Assembly: GCA_963793025.1 (NCBI GenBank)
Contig: CAWBYL010000001.1
Location: forward strand, 186,001 to 250,000
Direction of reading: 5' to 3'
Length of the DNA: 64,000 nt
From: CAWBYL01 sp963793025
GTDB taxonomy: Bacteria > Actinomycetota > Acidimicrobiia > Acidimicrobiales > Acidimicrobilacustridaceae
Shown: piece by piece, positions 8,536 through 22,106 of the stretch
Layout: each line of letters begins with the position of its first letter
Numbering within the stretch: the stretch's first letter is position 1
The notes under the pieces: model-generated
Database searches by the model: none
Seen by the model: only the letters and a program-made list of their open reading frames with translations
What the model was told of the DNA's origin: nothing
Position numbers and translations under genes: made by a program

Positions 8536-9762
8536 TCAGGGCGAATCGGGGGCGGCGCCGGATCGCAACGCCACGATGGCGTCGATCACGGCGCGAGCCA
8601 CGGCCCGCTTGTCGGTGAGGGGGACATCTTGGTCCACGCCGTCGGCCCTGACGAGCACGGCCGCGTTGGTGTCGTGTTCGAAGCCCACGCCCGGGGCGGC
8701 GACGTCGTTGGCCACGATGAGGTCGAGGTGCTTGCGCTCGAGCTTCCCCCGGGCGTTGGCCACCAGGTCCTCGGTCTCGGCGGCGAAGCCGACGACCAGC
8801 TGACCAGGGCGCTTGTCCCGCCCCAGGTCGACGAGGAAGTCGTGGGTCGGCTCGAGCACGATGTGGGCGTCACCGGCCGCCAGCTCGTGCTTCTTGATCT
8901 TGTGGTCGGCCACCCGGGCGGGCCGGAAGTCGGCCACCGCGGCGGCCATGACGATCACGTCGTGGTCCGCCGCCACGGGCATCACCGCCGCCTCCATGTC
9001 GGCGGCGCTGACCACGTCGATGACCTTGGCGCCGTCGGGCGCGGGGCGGTCGACGGTGGTGACGAGGGTGACCTCGGCGCCGCGGGCGGCGGCTTCGGCG
9101 GCGATGGCGTAGCCCTGCTTGCCCGACGACCGGTTGGTGATCACCCGCACCGGATCGATGGCCTCGCGGGTGCCGCCGGCGGTGACGAGCACGCGGGTGC
9201 CGGCCAGGTCGGCGGTGACCGGCGGGCCGAGGATGGCTTCGACGGCGGCCACGATGTCGGCCGGATCGGCCAGGCGACCGGTACCCACGTCGCCGCCGGC
9301 CAGGCGGCCCTCCGCCGGGGGGACGATGACCACGCCCCGCTCCCGCAACACGGCGAGGTTGGCCTGCACGGCGGGGTGCTCCCACATCTCGGTGTGCATG
9401 GCCGGGCACACGATCACCGGCGCCCGGGTGGCCAGGAGGGTGGCGGTGAGCAGGTCGTCGGAGAGTCCGATGGTGTAGGCGGCCAGCAGCCGGGCGGTGG
9501 CGGGGGCGACCACGACGAGGTCGGCCCCTTGGCCCAGGCGGGTGTGAGGGATGGGTGACGCCTCGTCCCACAACGAGGTCTGGACCGGTTCCGACGCCAG
9601 GGCGGAGAAGGTGGTCTCGCCCACGAAGTGGGTGGCCCCCTCGGTGAGCACCGGGGCCACGTGGGCGCCGGCGTCGACCAGGCGTCGACACACCTCGATG
9701 GCCTTGTAGGCGGCGATCCCGCCGGTGACACCGAGGACGATCCGACGCCCGGCGAGGCTCAT
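8536..9762 (-). CDS. coaBC: Bifunctional phosphopantothenoylcysteine decarboxylase / phosphopantothenate-cysteine ligase
   Basis: This enzyme carries out two steps of coenzyme A synthesis. The N-terminal CoaC flavoprotein half (about 1-185) has LGVTGGIAAYKAIEV and PAMHTEMWEHP. His replaces the enteric Asn in this motif, which is usual in actinobacterial homologues. The C-terminal CoaB half (about 190-400) has LVTAGGTREAIDPVR, ITNRSSGKQGYAIA, and the nucleotide-site Lys region KIKK. Its length of 408 residues is normal. It lies between rpoZ and metK, the conserved actinobacterial order. Confidence 0.97.
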   Translation of the reverse strand: MSLAGRRIVLGVTGGIAAYKAIEVCRRLVDAGAHVAPVLTEGATHFVGETTFSALASEPVQTSLWDEASPIPHTRLGQGADLVVVAPATARLLAAYTIGLSDDLLTATLLATRAPVIVCPAMHTEMWEHPAVQANLAVLRERGVVIVPPAEGRLAGGDVGTGRLADPADIVAAVEAILGPPVTADLAGTRVLVTAGGTREAIDPVRVITNRSSGKQGYAIAAEAAARGAEVTLVTTVDRPAPDGAKVIDVVSAADMEAAVMPVAADHDVIVMAAAVADFRPARVADHKIKKHELAAGDAHIVLEPTHDFLVDLGRDKRPGQLVVGFAAETEDLVANARGKLERKHLDLIVANDVAAPGVGFEHDTNAAVLVRADGVDQDVPLTDKRAVARAVIDAIVALRSGAAPDSP

Positions 9763-9799
9763 GGCGAGATCGTGGTGAGGTGTCGGGCGGGCCGGCCGA

Positions 9800-10090
9800 T
9801 CACTCGGCGGCGGCGTCGGCCTCTTCGACGGCGAGGGCGTCGAGATCGAGGTGGATCGGCACGATCTTGTCGGCCGAGATCTCCTCGAAGGCGATGGAGA
9901 GCGGCTTGCGGGCGACCGAGGTGACCTGCGGCGGCACGTTGGAGCCGATGCCCTCGCCCAGCTGACCGAAGTAGGCGTTGATCTGGCGGGCCCGCTGGGC
10001 GGCCAGGGACACCAGGGTGAACTTGGAATCGACCTTGGACAGCAGGTTCTCGATTCGAGGGTTCACCATCGAGTCATGGATCTGAGCCAC
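9800..10090 (-). CDS. rpoZ: RNA polymerase omega subunit
   Basis: The omega subunit stabilises the beta' subunit and assists RNA polymerase assembly. I chose GTG 10090, giving 96 residues beginning MAQIHDSMVNPRIENLLSKV. A GAAGG Shine-Dalgarno lies 7 bp upstream. The frame is open further upstream but without homology. The conserved N-terminal part includes FTLVSLAAQRARQIN. The C-terminus carries the actinobacterial extension KPLSIAFEEISADKIV. It follows gmk, the usual partner. Confidence 0.93.
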   Translation of the reverse strand: MAQIHDSMVNPRIENLLSKVDSKFTLVSLAAQRARQINAYFGQLGEGIGSNVPPQVTSVARKPLSIAFEEISADKIVPIHLDLDALAVEEADAAAE

Positions 10091-10170
10091 GTTCACACCT
10101 TCACGGGGGTCGAAAATCAGCGGACCGGAGCACGCCGCGGAGCCGTGCGAGCCTAGCAGCCGCTCGACGA

Positions 10171-10707
10171 TCAGCGGCGCCGGGCGGTGGCGATCAGGGA
10201 CTGCACCTCGGCCACCGTGCGGTCGAGGTCGTCGTTCACGATGCACACGGCGCCGAGCCGTCGGCCCTCGGCCAACTCGCCCTGGGCGACCCGGATCCGG
10301 CGTTCGGCCTGCTCAGGAGGGTCCCCCCGGCCGCGGAGGCGCTCGGCCTGGACCTCGGCCGACGGCGGTTCGAGCAGGATGAACAGGGCCTCGGGGGCCC
10401 GCTCGAGCACCTGGGCTGCACCCTGGACGTCGATCTCCAACACGACGTCGCGGTCCTCGTCGGCGTCGGGCCACGGGGTCCCGTAGAGGTTCCCGAGGAA
10501 CTCGGCGTGCTCGAGGAACCCGCCCTCGGCCACCCGGGTCTCGAAGTCGTCGCGGCTCACGTAGCGGTAGGCGTCGTCGGGCTCGCCGGGGCGCTGGGCC
10601 CGCGTCGTCCAGCTGCGGGAGAGCCAGAGCCGAGGATCGTCGGCGACGAGGCGGGCGACCACCGTCCCCTTGCCCACGCCTCCCGGACCGCAGACGACGA
10701 TGATCAC
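10171..10707 (-). CDS. gmk: Guanylate kinase
   Basis: Gmk phosphorylates GMP to GDP. The P-loop is near the very N-terminus (VVCGPGGVGKGTVVARL). The GMP-binding segment follows (LSRSWTTRAQRPGE, YRYVSRDDFE, GNLYGT), then VVLEIDVQGA. At 178 residues it is slightly shorter than most family members because the N-terminal extension is missing. It lies between mihF and rpoZ. Confidence 0.96.
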   Translation of the reverse strand: MIIVVCGPGGVGKGTVVARLVADDPRLWLSRSWTTRAQRPGEPDDAYRYVSRDDFETRVAEGGFLEHAEFLGNLYGTPWPDADEDRDVVLEIDVQGAAQVLERAPEALFILLEPPSAEVQAERLRGRGDPPEQAERRIRVAQGELAEGRRLGAVCIVNDDLDRTVAEVQSLIATARRR

Positions 10708-10726
10708 GGACGGCCGGACCGTGGGG

Positions 10727-11044
10727 TCAGGAGCCGAAGGAGGCCAGGAGGGCCTTGCGCTGCTGGTCTCCGAGGCCGCGGAGGCGACGGGTGTCGGCGA
10801 TGCCGATCTCGTCCATGGTGCGGCGGGCCTTCACCTTGCCCACCCCGGGCAGCGACTCCAGCACGGCCAGCACCTTGATGCCGGCGACCATCTCGTCGGA
10901 CCCGACCTGGTCGAGCAGCTCGGTCAGGGTGATCGACCCCATCTTGAGCCGCTCCTTGATCTCGGCCCGCACCCGGCGGGCTTCGGCGGCCTTGGCCAGG
11001 GCGGCCTGGCGCTGCTCGGCGGTGAGGGAGGGAGGCTGCGGCAT
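10727..11044 (-). CDS. mihF: Actinobacterial integration host factor (mIHF)
   Basis: This is a nucleoid-associated, sequence-nonspecific DNA-binding protein unrelated to enteric IHF and confined to Actinobacteria. The 105 residues show the basic N-terminal helix (ALAKAAEARRVRAEIKERL) and the helix-two-turn-helix plus H2TH-like segment (LESLPGVGKVKARRTMDE; RLRGLGDQQRKALL). Its position immediately upstream of gmk-rpoZ is diagnostic. A TAGGGT hexamer ends 6 bp before the ATG, suggesting a leaderless message. Confidence 0.95.
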   Translation of the reverse strand: MPQPPSLTAEQRQAALAKAAEARRVRAEIKERLKMGSITLTELLDQVGSDEMVAGIKVLAVLESLPGVGKVKARRTMDEIGIADTRRLRGLGDQQRKALLASFGS

Positions 11045-11050
11045 GGCGTC

Positions 11051-11056
11051 ACCCTA
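11051..11056 (-). promoter_or_regulatory. Candidate -10 box (TAGGGT) for mihF
   Basis: TAGGGT on the minus strand is separated by 6 bp from ATG 11044, and there is no Shine-Dalgarno between. It fits a leaderless mihF-gmk-rpoZ transcript. The -35 is not clear. Confidence 0.4.
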
Positions 11057-11195
11057 GCCGGGTCGAGCTCGGTCCGAGCCGCCGCCGCGGGGCGCGGGGC
11101 TCAGGGCGGAGCCCGCGCCCGTCGCGTCGCCCCTGGTCCGGGCATCGCCAACCCTGACCGTCCCGGTCGGGAATAGCGGTCGAGGGTCGTGACGT

Positions 11196-11219
11196 TACCT
11201 TGACACTGCCATTGTCAAG
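11196..11219 (+). promoter_or_regulatory. HspR-type (HAIR-like) operator over the lon promoter
   Basis: CTTGACA-N7-TGTCAAG (11199-11219) is a perfect 7-7-7 inverted repeat. The known HspR-associated inverted repeat is CTTGAGT-N7-ACTCAAG, so the spacing and the outer CTTGA/TCAAG match while the inner two bases of each arm differ. It ends 17 bp before the lon ATG. A TACCTT hexamer (11196-11201), a possible -10, overlaps its left edge. HspR is known to repress lon in Streptomyces, so heat-shock control by HspR is the natural reading. HspR itself is not in this window. Confidence 0.6.
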
Positions 11220-11236
11220 AAAGCTGGTTCGATCAC

Positions 11237-13576
11237 ATGACCGACGTGCAGAGTCTGACTCTCCCCGTGCTGCCGTTGTCCACAGGCGTCGTCCTCCCGG
11301 GCATGGTCGTGACCCTCGCGACCGAGACCGACGAGGCCCGCGCCGCCGCCGATGCCGCCGTCGACGGCCAGGTCCTCCTGGTCCCCCGCATCGACGGCCT
11401 CTACACCCGGGTGGGCACCATCGCCACCATCGAAGACGCCGGCGAGCTCCGGGGTGGCGTGCGTGCCCTCGTGGTGCGCGGCGTCGACCGGGCCCGCATC
11501 GGTGCCGGCGTCCCCGGCCTCGGACGGGCCCTCATGGTCGAGGCCGAACGGGTCGTCCACGACGAGCCCACCGACCGCGCCCGAGAGCTGGCCCGTGAGT
11601 ACATGGCCGTCATCGAGACGATCCTCGACCATCGCGGCGCTCGCGGCATCGCCGCCGCCCTCAAGGAGCTGACCGATCCCGGCCAGATCGCCGACACCGC
11701 CGGCTACTCGCCCGACCTGGGCATCGACCGCAAGATCGAGGTGCTGGAGACGGTCGACGTCGAGGCCCGCCTCGAGGCCGTCCTCGGATGGGCCAAGGAG
11801 ACGCTGGCCGAGCTGACCCTCAAGGACAAGATCCGGTCCGACGTGTCCGAGGGCATGGAGAAGACCCAGCGCGAGTTCCTCCTGCGCCAGCAGATGGCGG
11901 CCATCCGCAAGGAGCTGGGCGAGGACGGTGAGGCCGACGAGCTGGCCGAGCGCTACCGCGAGAAGGCCATGGCCGAGGGCGTGCCCGAGGGCGTGCGCGC
12001 CGCCATCCTCCGCGAGGTCGACAAGCTGGAGCGCACCCCCGAGCAGCAGGTCGAGCACGGCTGGATCCGGGGCTGGCTCGACACCGTCACCGAGCTGCCG
12101 TGGGGAGTGATCGCCGAGAGCGACCTCGACCTGGGCGCCGCTCGTGAGGTGCTCGACGCCGACCACGAGGGCCTCGACGACGTCAAGGAGCGGATCGTCG
12201 AGTTCCTGGCCGTGCGCCAACGCCGGGCCGACCTGGGGCGCGAAGCTCCCGCCGGTCGGGGTTCGGGAGCAATCGTCACCCTCGTCGGCCCTCCCGGCGT
12301 GGGCAAGACGTCCCTCGGCGAGTCTGTCGCCCGGGCCATGGGTCGCCCCTTCGTCCGGGTCGCTCTGGGCGGGGTGCGCGACGAGGCCGAGATCCGGGGT
12401 CACCGCCGGACCTACGTCGGCGCCATGGCCGGCCGCATCGTGCGGGCCATCGGCGAGGCCGGCGCCATGAACCCGGTGATGATGCTCGACGAGATCGACA
12501 AGGTCGGCGCCGACTGGCGCGGCGACCCGTCCTCGGCCCTGCTCGAGGTGCTCGATCCCGCCCAGAACCACACCTTCCGGGACCACTACCTGGAGGTCGA
12601 CCTCGACCTCAGCGACGTGGTCTTCATCGCCACCGCCAACGTGATCGACACGATCCCCGGCCCGCTGCTCGACCGCATGGAGATCATCGCCCTCGACGGC
12701 TACACCGAGGAGGAGAAGGTCGCCATCGCCCGCGACCACCTGCTCGCCCGGCAGATCGACCACAACGCCGTCTCGCCCGAGGAGGTGCAGGTGACCGACG
12801 ACGCCCTGCGTGCCATCGTCACCGACCACACCCGGGAGGCCGGTGTGCGTGGCCTCGAGCGGGCAGTGGGCAAGCTGCTGCGGAAGGTGGCCACCAAGCT
12901 CTCCACCGGCGAGCTGGAGGCGCCGGTCGTGGTCGACGCCGACGACGTGGCGACCTGGTTGGGACGTCCCCGTTTCACCCAGGAGGTCGCCGAGCGCACC
13001 TCGGTGCCCGGCGTGGCCACCGGCCTGGCCGTCACCGGCGTCGGTGGCGACGTGCTCTTCGTCGAAGCCACGGCCATGCCCGGGGAGGGCCTCGTGCTCA
13101 CCGGACAGCTGGGCGACGTCATGAAGGAGTCGGCGACCATCGCCCTCAGCTACATCCGCTCCCACGCCGACGAGCTGGGCGTGGCCGACGTCGATTTCGA
13201 AGGCCGTCGGTTCCATGTCCACTTCCCGGCGGGCGCCATCCCCAAGGACGGCCCCTCGGCGGGCATCACCATGACCACGGCCCTGGTGTCGCTGCTCACC
13301 GGTCGCCCGGTGCGCTCCGACGTGGGCATGACCGGTGAGGTCACGCTGCAGGGCAAGGTTCTCCCCATCGGCGGGCTGAAGCAGAAGGTGCTGGCCGCCC
13401 ACCGCTTCGGGCTCACCGACGTGGTGTTCCCGGCCCGCAACGAGGCCGATCTCGACGACGTCCCCGAGGCCGTGCGCGAGCAGATGACCTTCCACCCGGC
13501 GAGCGACATCGCCCAGGTGCTGGCCATCGCCCTCGCCCCGGCCCCGACCGCCGTCGCCGAACCCGTCCCCGCCTGA
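11237..13576 (+). CDS. lon: ATP-dependent protease Lon (LonA type)
   Basis: Lon is a cytosolic AAA+ serine protease that degrades misfolded and regulatory proteins. The 779-residue product has an N-terminal substrate-recognition domain (about 1-300). The P-loop GPPGVGKT is near 352-359, and Walker B is MLDEIDK. The S16 proteolytic domain has the dyad Ser674 (KDGPSAGIT) and Lys717 (GGLKQK, 43 residues later as in E. coli Lon). The length is typical. It is transcribed divergently from mihF and converges on pyrF across a strong hairpin. An HspR-like operator lies directly upstream. Confidence 0.98.
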   Translation: MTDVQSLTLPVLPLSTGVVLPGMVVTLATETDEARAAADAAVDGQVLLVPRIDGLYTRVGTIATIEDAGELRGGVRALVVRGVDRARIGAGVPGLGRALMVEAERVVHDEPTDRARELAREYMAVIETILDHRGARGIAAALKELTDPGQIADTAGYSPDLGIDRKIEVLETVDVEARLEAVLGWAKETLAELTLKDKIRSDVSEGMEKTQREFLLRQQMAAIRKELGEDGEADELAERYREKAMAEGVPEGVRAAILREVDKLERTPEQQVEHGWIRGWLDTVTELPWGVIAESDLDLGAAREVLDADHEGLDDVKERIVEFLAVRQRRADLGREAPAGRGSGAIVTLVGPPGVGKTSLGESVARAMGRPFVRVALGGVRDEAEIRGHRRTYVGAMAGRIVRAIGEAGAMNPVMMLDEIDKVGADWRGDPSSALLEVLDPAQNHTFRDHYLEVDLDLSDVVFIATANVIDTIPGPLLDRMEIIALDGYTEEEKVAIARDHLLARQIDHNAVSPEEVQVTDDALRAIVTDHTREAGVRGLERAVGKLLRKVATKLSTGELEAPVVVDADDVATWLGRPRFTQEVAERTSVPGVATGLAVTGVGGDVLFVEATAMPGEGLVLTGQLGDVMKESATIALSYIRSHADELGVADVDFEGRRFHVHFPAGAIPKDGPSAGITMTTALVSLLTGRPVRSDVGMTGEVTLQGKVLPIGGLKQKVLAAHRFGLTDVVFPARNEADLDDVPEAVREQMTFHPASDIAQVLAIALAPAPTAVAEPVPA

Positions 13577-13597
13577 CCCCCACATCCCCTCACCCCC

Positions 13598-13643
13598 AAG
13601 GTGGCTCACCTCGTGCACTCCAGTGCCCGAGGTGAGCCAGCTT
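13598..13643. terminator. Bidirectional terminator hairpin between lon and pyrF
   Basis: GGCTCACCTCG (13603-13613) pairs perfectly with CGAGGTGAGCC (13628-13638). Allowing one mismatch, AAG/CTT at 13598-13600 and 13641-13643 extend the stem. A small inner TGCAC/GTGC pairing is possible. There is no poly-U tract. The position between convergent genes supports a terminator role. Confidence 0.6.
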
Positions 13644-13677
13644 GCGTCGTGGGTGGGGGTGAGGGGGTGGGGGTGAG

Positions 13678-14409
13678 TCAGAGGGCGGCGGCGACCTCGG
13701 CGGCGATGGCGGCGGCCGCGGCCGCCGGTTCGTCGGCCCCGGTGACGGCCCGGCCGATCACCAGGATGTGGGCCCCGGCGGCGACGGCGGCCGCCGGCGT
13801 CGACGGGCGGGCCTGGTCGTGGGCGCCGACGCCGGCGGGCCGGATTCCGGGCACCACCGTGAGCAGGTCGGGGGCCAGGCGGGCCACCTCGGAGAGGTCG
13901 CTGGTGGCGCAGACGAGACCTCCGCACCCCGACTCCTCGGCCAGCACGACCCGCTCGGCCAGCGCCTGGAGGTCGGCGGGCTCGCTGGTCAGGACCGTGA
14001 CGCCCAGACAGGTCGGCGGAACCAGGCCGGCGGCGGCGGCCCCGGCGGCGAAGCCCTCGACGCCGGCGGCCAGGTGGTCGAGGCCACCCCGCGTGTGCAC
14101 GGTGAGGTAGCTGGCGCCGAGTGAGCCCATCACGCGCGCGGCGCGGTTCACGGTGGTGGGGATGTCGAGGAGCTTGAGGTCGGCGAAGACCTCGAAGCCC
14201 TCCTCCACCAGGCTCTCGACGGCGTCGGGCCCCGCCGCGCTGAACAGCTCCAGGCCCACCTTGGCCACGCCGAACCACGGCTTCAGGTCACGGGCCAGCC
14301 GCAGCGCCTCCACCACGTCGTCGACGTCGAGGGCCAGGGCCATGCGGGCCCGGACCTCCTCGGGCGCACCGGTGGCGAGGTCCTCGTCGGTGTCAGCGGG
14401 CATGGGCAT
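13678..14409 (-). CDS. pyrF: Orotidine 5'-phosphate decarboxylase
   Basis: PyrF is the last step of UMP synthesis, converting OMP to UMP. The catalytic signature DLKLLDIPTTV near residues 77-87 carries the Asp-Lys-Asp charge network of the type 1 enzyme. Other core segments are ALALDVDDVVEAL and WFGVAKVGLELF. The C-terminal phosphate-binding region has HILVIGRAVTGADEP. The 243-residue length is normal. The start lies inside the end of pyrD (17-bp overlap), although the ATG six bases later is also possible. It is the last gene of the pyr operon. Confidence 0.96.
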   Translation of the reverse strand: MPMPADTDEDLATGAPEEVRARMALALDVDDVVEALRLARDLKPWFGVAKVGLELFSAAGPDAVESLVEEGFEVFADLKLLDIPTTVNRAARVMGSLGASYLTVHTRGGLDHLAAGVEGFAAGAAAAGLVPPTCLGVTVLTSEPADLQALAERVVLAEESGCGGLVCATSDLSEVARLAPDLLTVVPGIRPAGVGAHDQARPSTPAAAVAAGAHILVIGRAVTGADEPAAAAAAIAAEVAAAL

Positions 14410-15339
14410 CTCCGATCAGCTCACGGACCGCGGCCACGCCGTGAGCGCGGCACCAGTCCTCCATCTCGTCACGCACCAGCTCGACGCTGCGAGGGTCGGC
14501 GAACGTCGCGGTGCCCACCTGCACGGCCGAGGCTCCGGCCAGGAGCAGCTCGACGGCGTCGACCCCCCGGGCCACCCCTCCGACCCCGACGATGGGCAGC
14601 TCGGGGTGTGCAGCATGGACGTCGTGCACGGCCCGCACGGCGACGGGATGCACGGCCGGACCGGACAGCCCGCCGCCTCCCCCGCCCAGACGGGGCCGAC
14701 GGGTCTCGGGGTCGATGGCCATGCCCAACACCGTGTTGACGAGGGTCACGGCCTCGGCGCCGGCGTCAGCCGCGGCGCCGGCGATGGATGCCAGGTCGGA
14801 GACGTTGGGGCTGAGCTTGGCCCAGAGGGGTCGACCGCAGACCGACGCCGCCCGCACCGCCTCGGCGGTCGTGGTCGGCGAGTGGGCGAACATGCGGTTG
14901 CGGTCGTGGTGGTTGGGGCACGAGACGTTCACCTCGACGGCGATCACCCCGGCCGGCGCGTCGGCCAGCAGCTCGGCGGCCCGGGCGTAGTCCTCCACCG
15001 TCGTGCCCCAGATGCTGGCCACGACCCTGGCACCGGAGGCCAGCACGGCCGGGAGCTCCTCGGCCAACCAGGTGGGCACGCCGGGCCCCTGCAGGCCGAC
15101 GCTGTTGATCATCCCGGCCGGCGTCTCGTGGACCCGAGGCGCCGGGTTGCCGGGCCACGGATCGGCCGACAGCGACTTGACGACGACGGCCCCGAGGCCG
15201 GCCAGATCGACGTAGGCCCCCAGCTCGTCGCCGTGCCCGGCGGTGCCCGACGCCGTCATGACCGGGTTCGGCAACACGACCGATCCGACCGTGGTCGTCA
15301 TGTCGACGGGCGGACCCGTCGGGCGACGGCGGCGCCGGT

Positions 15340-15343
<4 letters not shown>
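14393..15343 (-). CDS. pyrD: Dihydroorotate dehydrogenase, class 1B-like catalytic subunit
   Basis: This FMN enzyme oxidises dihydroorotate to orotate. Class 1 is shown by the active-site cysteine in VEVNVSCPNHH, where class 2 enzymes have Ser. FMN-binding segments are MTASGTAGHGDE, WAKLSPNVSD and IVGVGGVARGVDAVE. It has no N-terminal membrane helix. Class 1B enzymes normally need the PyrK iron-sulfur/FAD subunit to pass electrons to NAD, but no pyrK is found in this operon. The start is GTG 15343, overlapping the carB stop as GTGA. A Met at residue 15 is an alternative start. Confidence 0.95.
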
Positions 15344-19773
<4,430 letters not shown>

Positions 19774-19777
<4 letters not shown>

Positions 19778-21097
19778 CGTTGCGCCTCCCCGGCGAGGAC
19801 GGTGGGTTCTCCGCAGAGAAGGGTGTGGCGGACCCGGCCCCGCACGGTGCGCCCGGCGTAGGGGGTGTTGTGGGACCGGCTGGCCATCCGGGAGGGGTCG
19901 ACCGTCCACTCCTCGGCGGGGTCGAACACCACCAGGTGAGCGGGGGACCCGGCGGCCACGGGGGTGCCGTGCACCTCGCCCAGGCCGGCGATGGCGGCGG
20001 CGTTCCAGGACATGGCGGCCAGCACCTCGCCCAGGGTGAGCACGCCGGGCTCGACCAGTTCGGTGACGGCGAGGGCGAGGGCCGTCTCCAGGCCGAGCAT
20101 CCCGCAGCGGCGCCTGGTCGAAGGGGGCCTCCTTCGTCTCCGGGGTGTGGGGCGCGTGGTCCGTGGCGATGGCGTCGATGGTGCCGTCGGCCAGCCCGGC
20201 CTTCACCGCGGCCACGTCGGCGTCGGTGCGCAGGGGCGGGTTGACCTTGAAGGTCGGGTCGTAGCCGGCGACCTCGGCGTGGGTGAGGGTGAAGTGGTGC
20301 GGGGTGGCCTCGGCGGTGACGGGCAGACCCCGCTCCTTGGCCCGCCGCACCAGGTCGACGGCCCCGGCGGTGGACAGGTGCTGGAAGTGCACCCGGGCCC
20401 CGGTGAGGCGGGCCAGGGCGATGTCGCGGAACACCATGAGCTCCTCGGCTTCGGGCGGGATGCCGGGGATGCCCAGACGGCTGGACCACTCACCTTCGTG
20501 CATGTGGCCCCCGTGGCTGAGGGCCTCCACCTCGCAGTGCTGGGCCAGGGTGACCGGTCCGGGCAGACCCGACGCGTACTCGAGGGCCCGCCGCATCAGT
20601 CGGTCGTCCTGGACGCCACACCCGTCGTCGGTGAAGAGGCGGACGCCGAGGGCGGCCATCTCCCCCATCGGAGCGAGGGCGGCGCCGTCGCGCCCCATGG
20701 TGATGGCACCGGCCACGCGGACGTCGCACAGGCCGGCGGCGGTGCCCGCCTCGAGGATCTGGCGCACCACCGCGGCCGAGTCGATGGCCGGTTCGGTGTT
20801 GGGCATGGCCACCACCGCGGTGTAGCCGCCGAGGGCGGCGGCCCGGCTGCCGGTCTCGATCGTCTCGGCCTCCTCACGGCCCGGCTCGCGCAGATGGGTG
20901 TGGATGTCGACGAGGCCGGGAGCGACCACGCACCCGCCGGCGTCGAGGACCAGGGCGCCGTCGAGGCCGAGGGCGGCGAGGTCGAGGTCGGGCCCGACCT
21001 CGGCCACCCGACCGTCGGCGGCGACGGCGACGTCGGCGTCGCGCTCGCCTGTCCGATCGATCACTCGACCACCTCGGATCACCAGTGCCTGTGCCAC
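19774..21097 (-). CDS. pyrC: Dihydroorotase, one frameshift
   Basis: PyrC cyclises carbamoyl aspartate to dihydroorotate. Metal-site residues are visible: GLVDIHTHLREPG (HxH), AMPNTEP, LAQHCEVEAL (His), FQHLSTAGAV (His) and ATDHAPHT (Asp). The frame breaks near 20104: after APFDQAP it continues as GMLGLETALALAV only if one base is dropped. Repair gives 440 residues ending exactly at the ATGA overlap with carA. I chose GTG 21097 because AAAGGGA lies 3-9 bp upstream. An in-frame start at 21133, overlapping pyrB, is the alternative. The break is probably a sequence error. Confidence 0.92.
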
Positions 21098-21125
21098 ATG
21101 TCCCTTTCGTCCGTTGTCGTTCGGG

Positions 21126-22106
21126 TCAGCCATCGTTCTCCCCGCCCCACGCCGTGCCACTGCCGACCAGGAGGAAGAGCACGGCCATGCGCACCGCCAC
21201 TCCGTTGCGCACCTGGTCGACGATCACCGTGTTGGGCCGGTCGGCCACCTCGGCGGCGATCTCGACCCCGCGGTTCATGGGCCCGGGGTGCATCACCAGT
21301 GCGTCGTCGGGCAGGCGGTCGGCCCGGCGGGCGGTGAGGCCGAACAGAGAGGTGTACTCGCGCAGCGAGGGGATGAGCGCCTCGGTCATGCGCTCCCGCT
21401 GCATGCGCAGCAGGTAGCAGACGTCGGTGGTGGCCAACACGGAGTCGATGTCGTGGCTGACCTTGACCGGCCAGCCGTCGAGGCTGGGCGGCAGCAGCGT
21501 GGGCGGGGCCACCAGGGTCACCTCGGCGCCGAGGGCGGAGAAGGCCGCCACATCGGACCGCGCCACCCGGGAGTGCTTGACGTCGCCCACGATGGCGATG
21601 CGCTTGCCCCCCACGTCGCCGGCGTGCTGGCGGATCGTGTAGCAGTCCAGCAGGGCCTGGGTGGGGTGTTCGTGCCACCCGTCGCCGGCGTTCACCACCG
21701 ACGCGTCGGCCCATCGGGCCACCTGGCGGGGTACCCCCGAGGAGCCGTGGCGCACGACGATGAGGTCCACGCCCATGGCCTCGATCGTCTCCACCGTGTC
21801 GCGCAGGGACTCGCCCTTCTTCACCGACGACGTGCCCACGCTGAAGGTCATGGTGTCGGCCGACAGGCGCTTGGCCGCGGTCTCGAAGCTCAGCCTGGTG
21901 CGGGTCGAGTCCTCGAAGAAGAGCGACACGATCGTGCGCCCCCGCAGGGCCGGCACCTTCGGGATCGTGCGCTCGCTGACCTCGACGAACGAATCGGTGA
22001 GCGTCATGACCTCCTCGATGCCCACCGCGACGTCCGGTCCCAGATCGGCGATGGAGAGGAGGTTGCGGTGCTCACCGCTGCGCCGGTTGGTGGCCGTCCG
22101 GATCAC
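21126..22106 (-). CDS. pyrB: Aspartate carbamoyltransferase catalytic subunit
   Basis: PyrB condenses carbamoyl phosphate with aspartate. The carbamoyl-phosphate loop FFEDSTRTRLSFE is near residues 65-77. HPTQALLDCYTI lies in the middle and the Asp-site motif MHPGPMNRG near the C-terminus. The 326 residues are a full catalytic chain, and no pyrI regulatory chain is present. It follows pyrR with a 4-bp overlap. Confidence 0.97.
   Translation of the reverse strand: MIRTATNRRSGEHRNLLSIADLGPDVAVGIEEVMTLTDSFVEVSERTIPKVPALRGRTIVSLFFEDSTRTRLSFETAAKRLSADTMTFSVGTSSVKKGESLRDTVETIEAMGVDLIVVRHGSSGVPRQVARWADASVVNAGDGWHEHPTQALLDCYTIRQHAGDVGGKRIAIVGDVKHSRVARSDVAAFSALGAEVTLVAPPTLLPPSLDGWPVKVSHDIDSVLATTDVCYLLRMQRERMTEALIPSLREYTSLFGLTARRADRLPDDALVMHPGPMNRGVEIAAEVADRPNTVIVDQVRNGVAVRMAVLFLLVGSGTAWGGENDG

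Noticed and set aside
11195..14278. Open frame of 1027 codons on the minus strand opposite lon
   Set aside because: It is an antisense shadow of lon and part of pyrF. The composition is that of reverse-complemented coding DNA and it runs through the lon promoter and the terminator.
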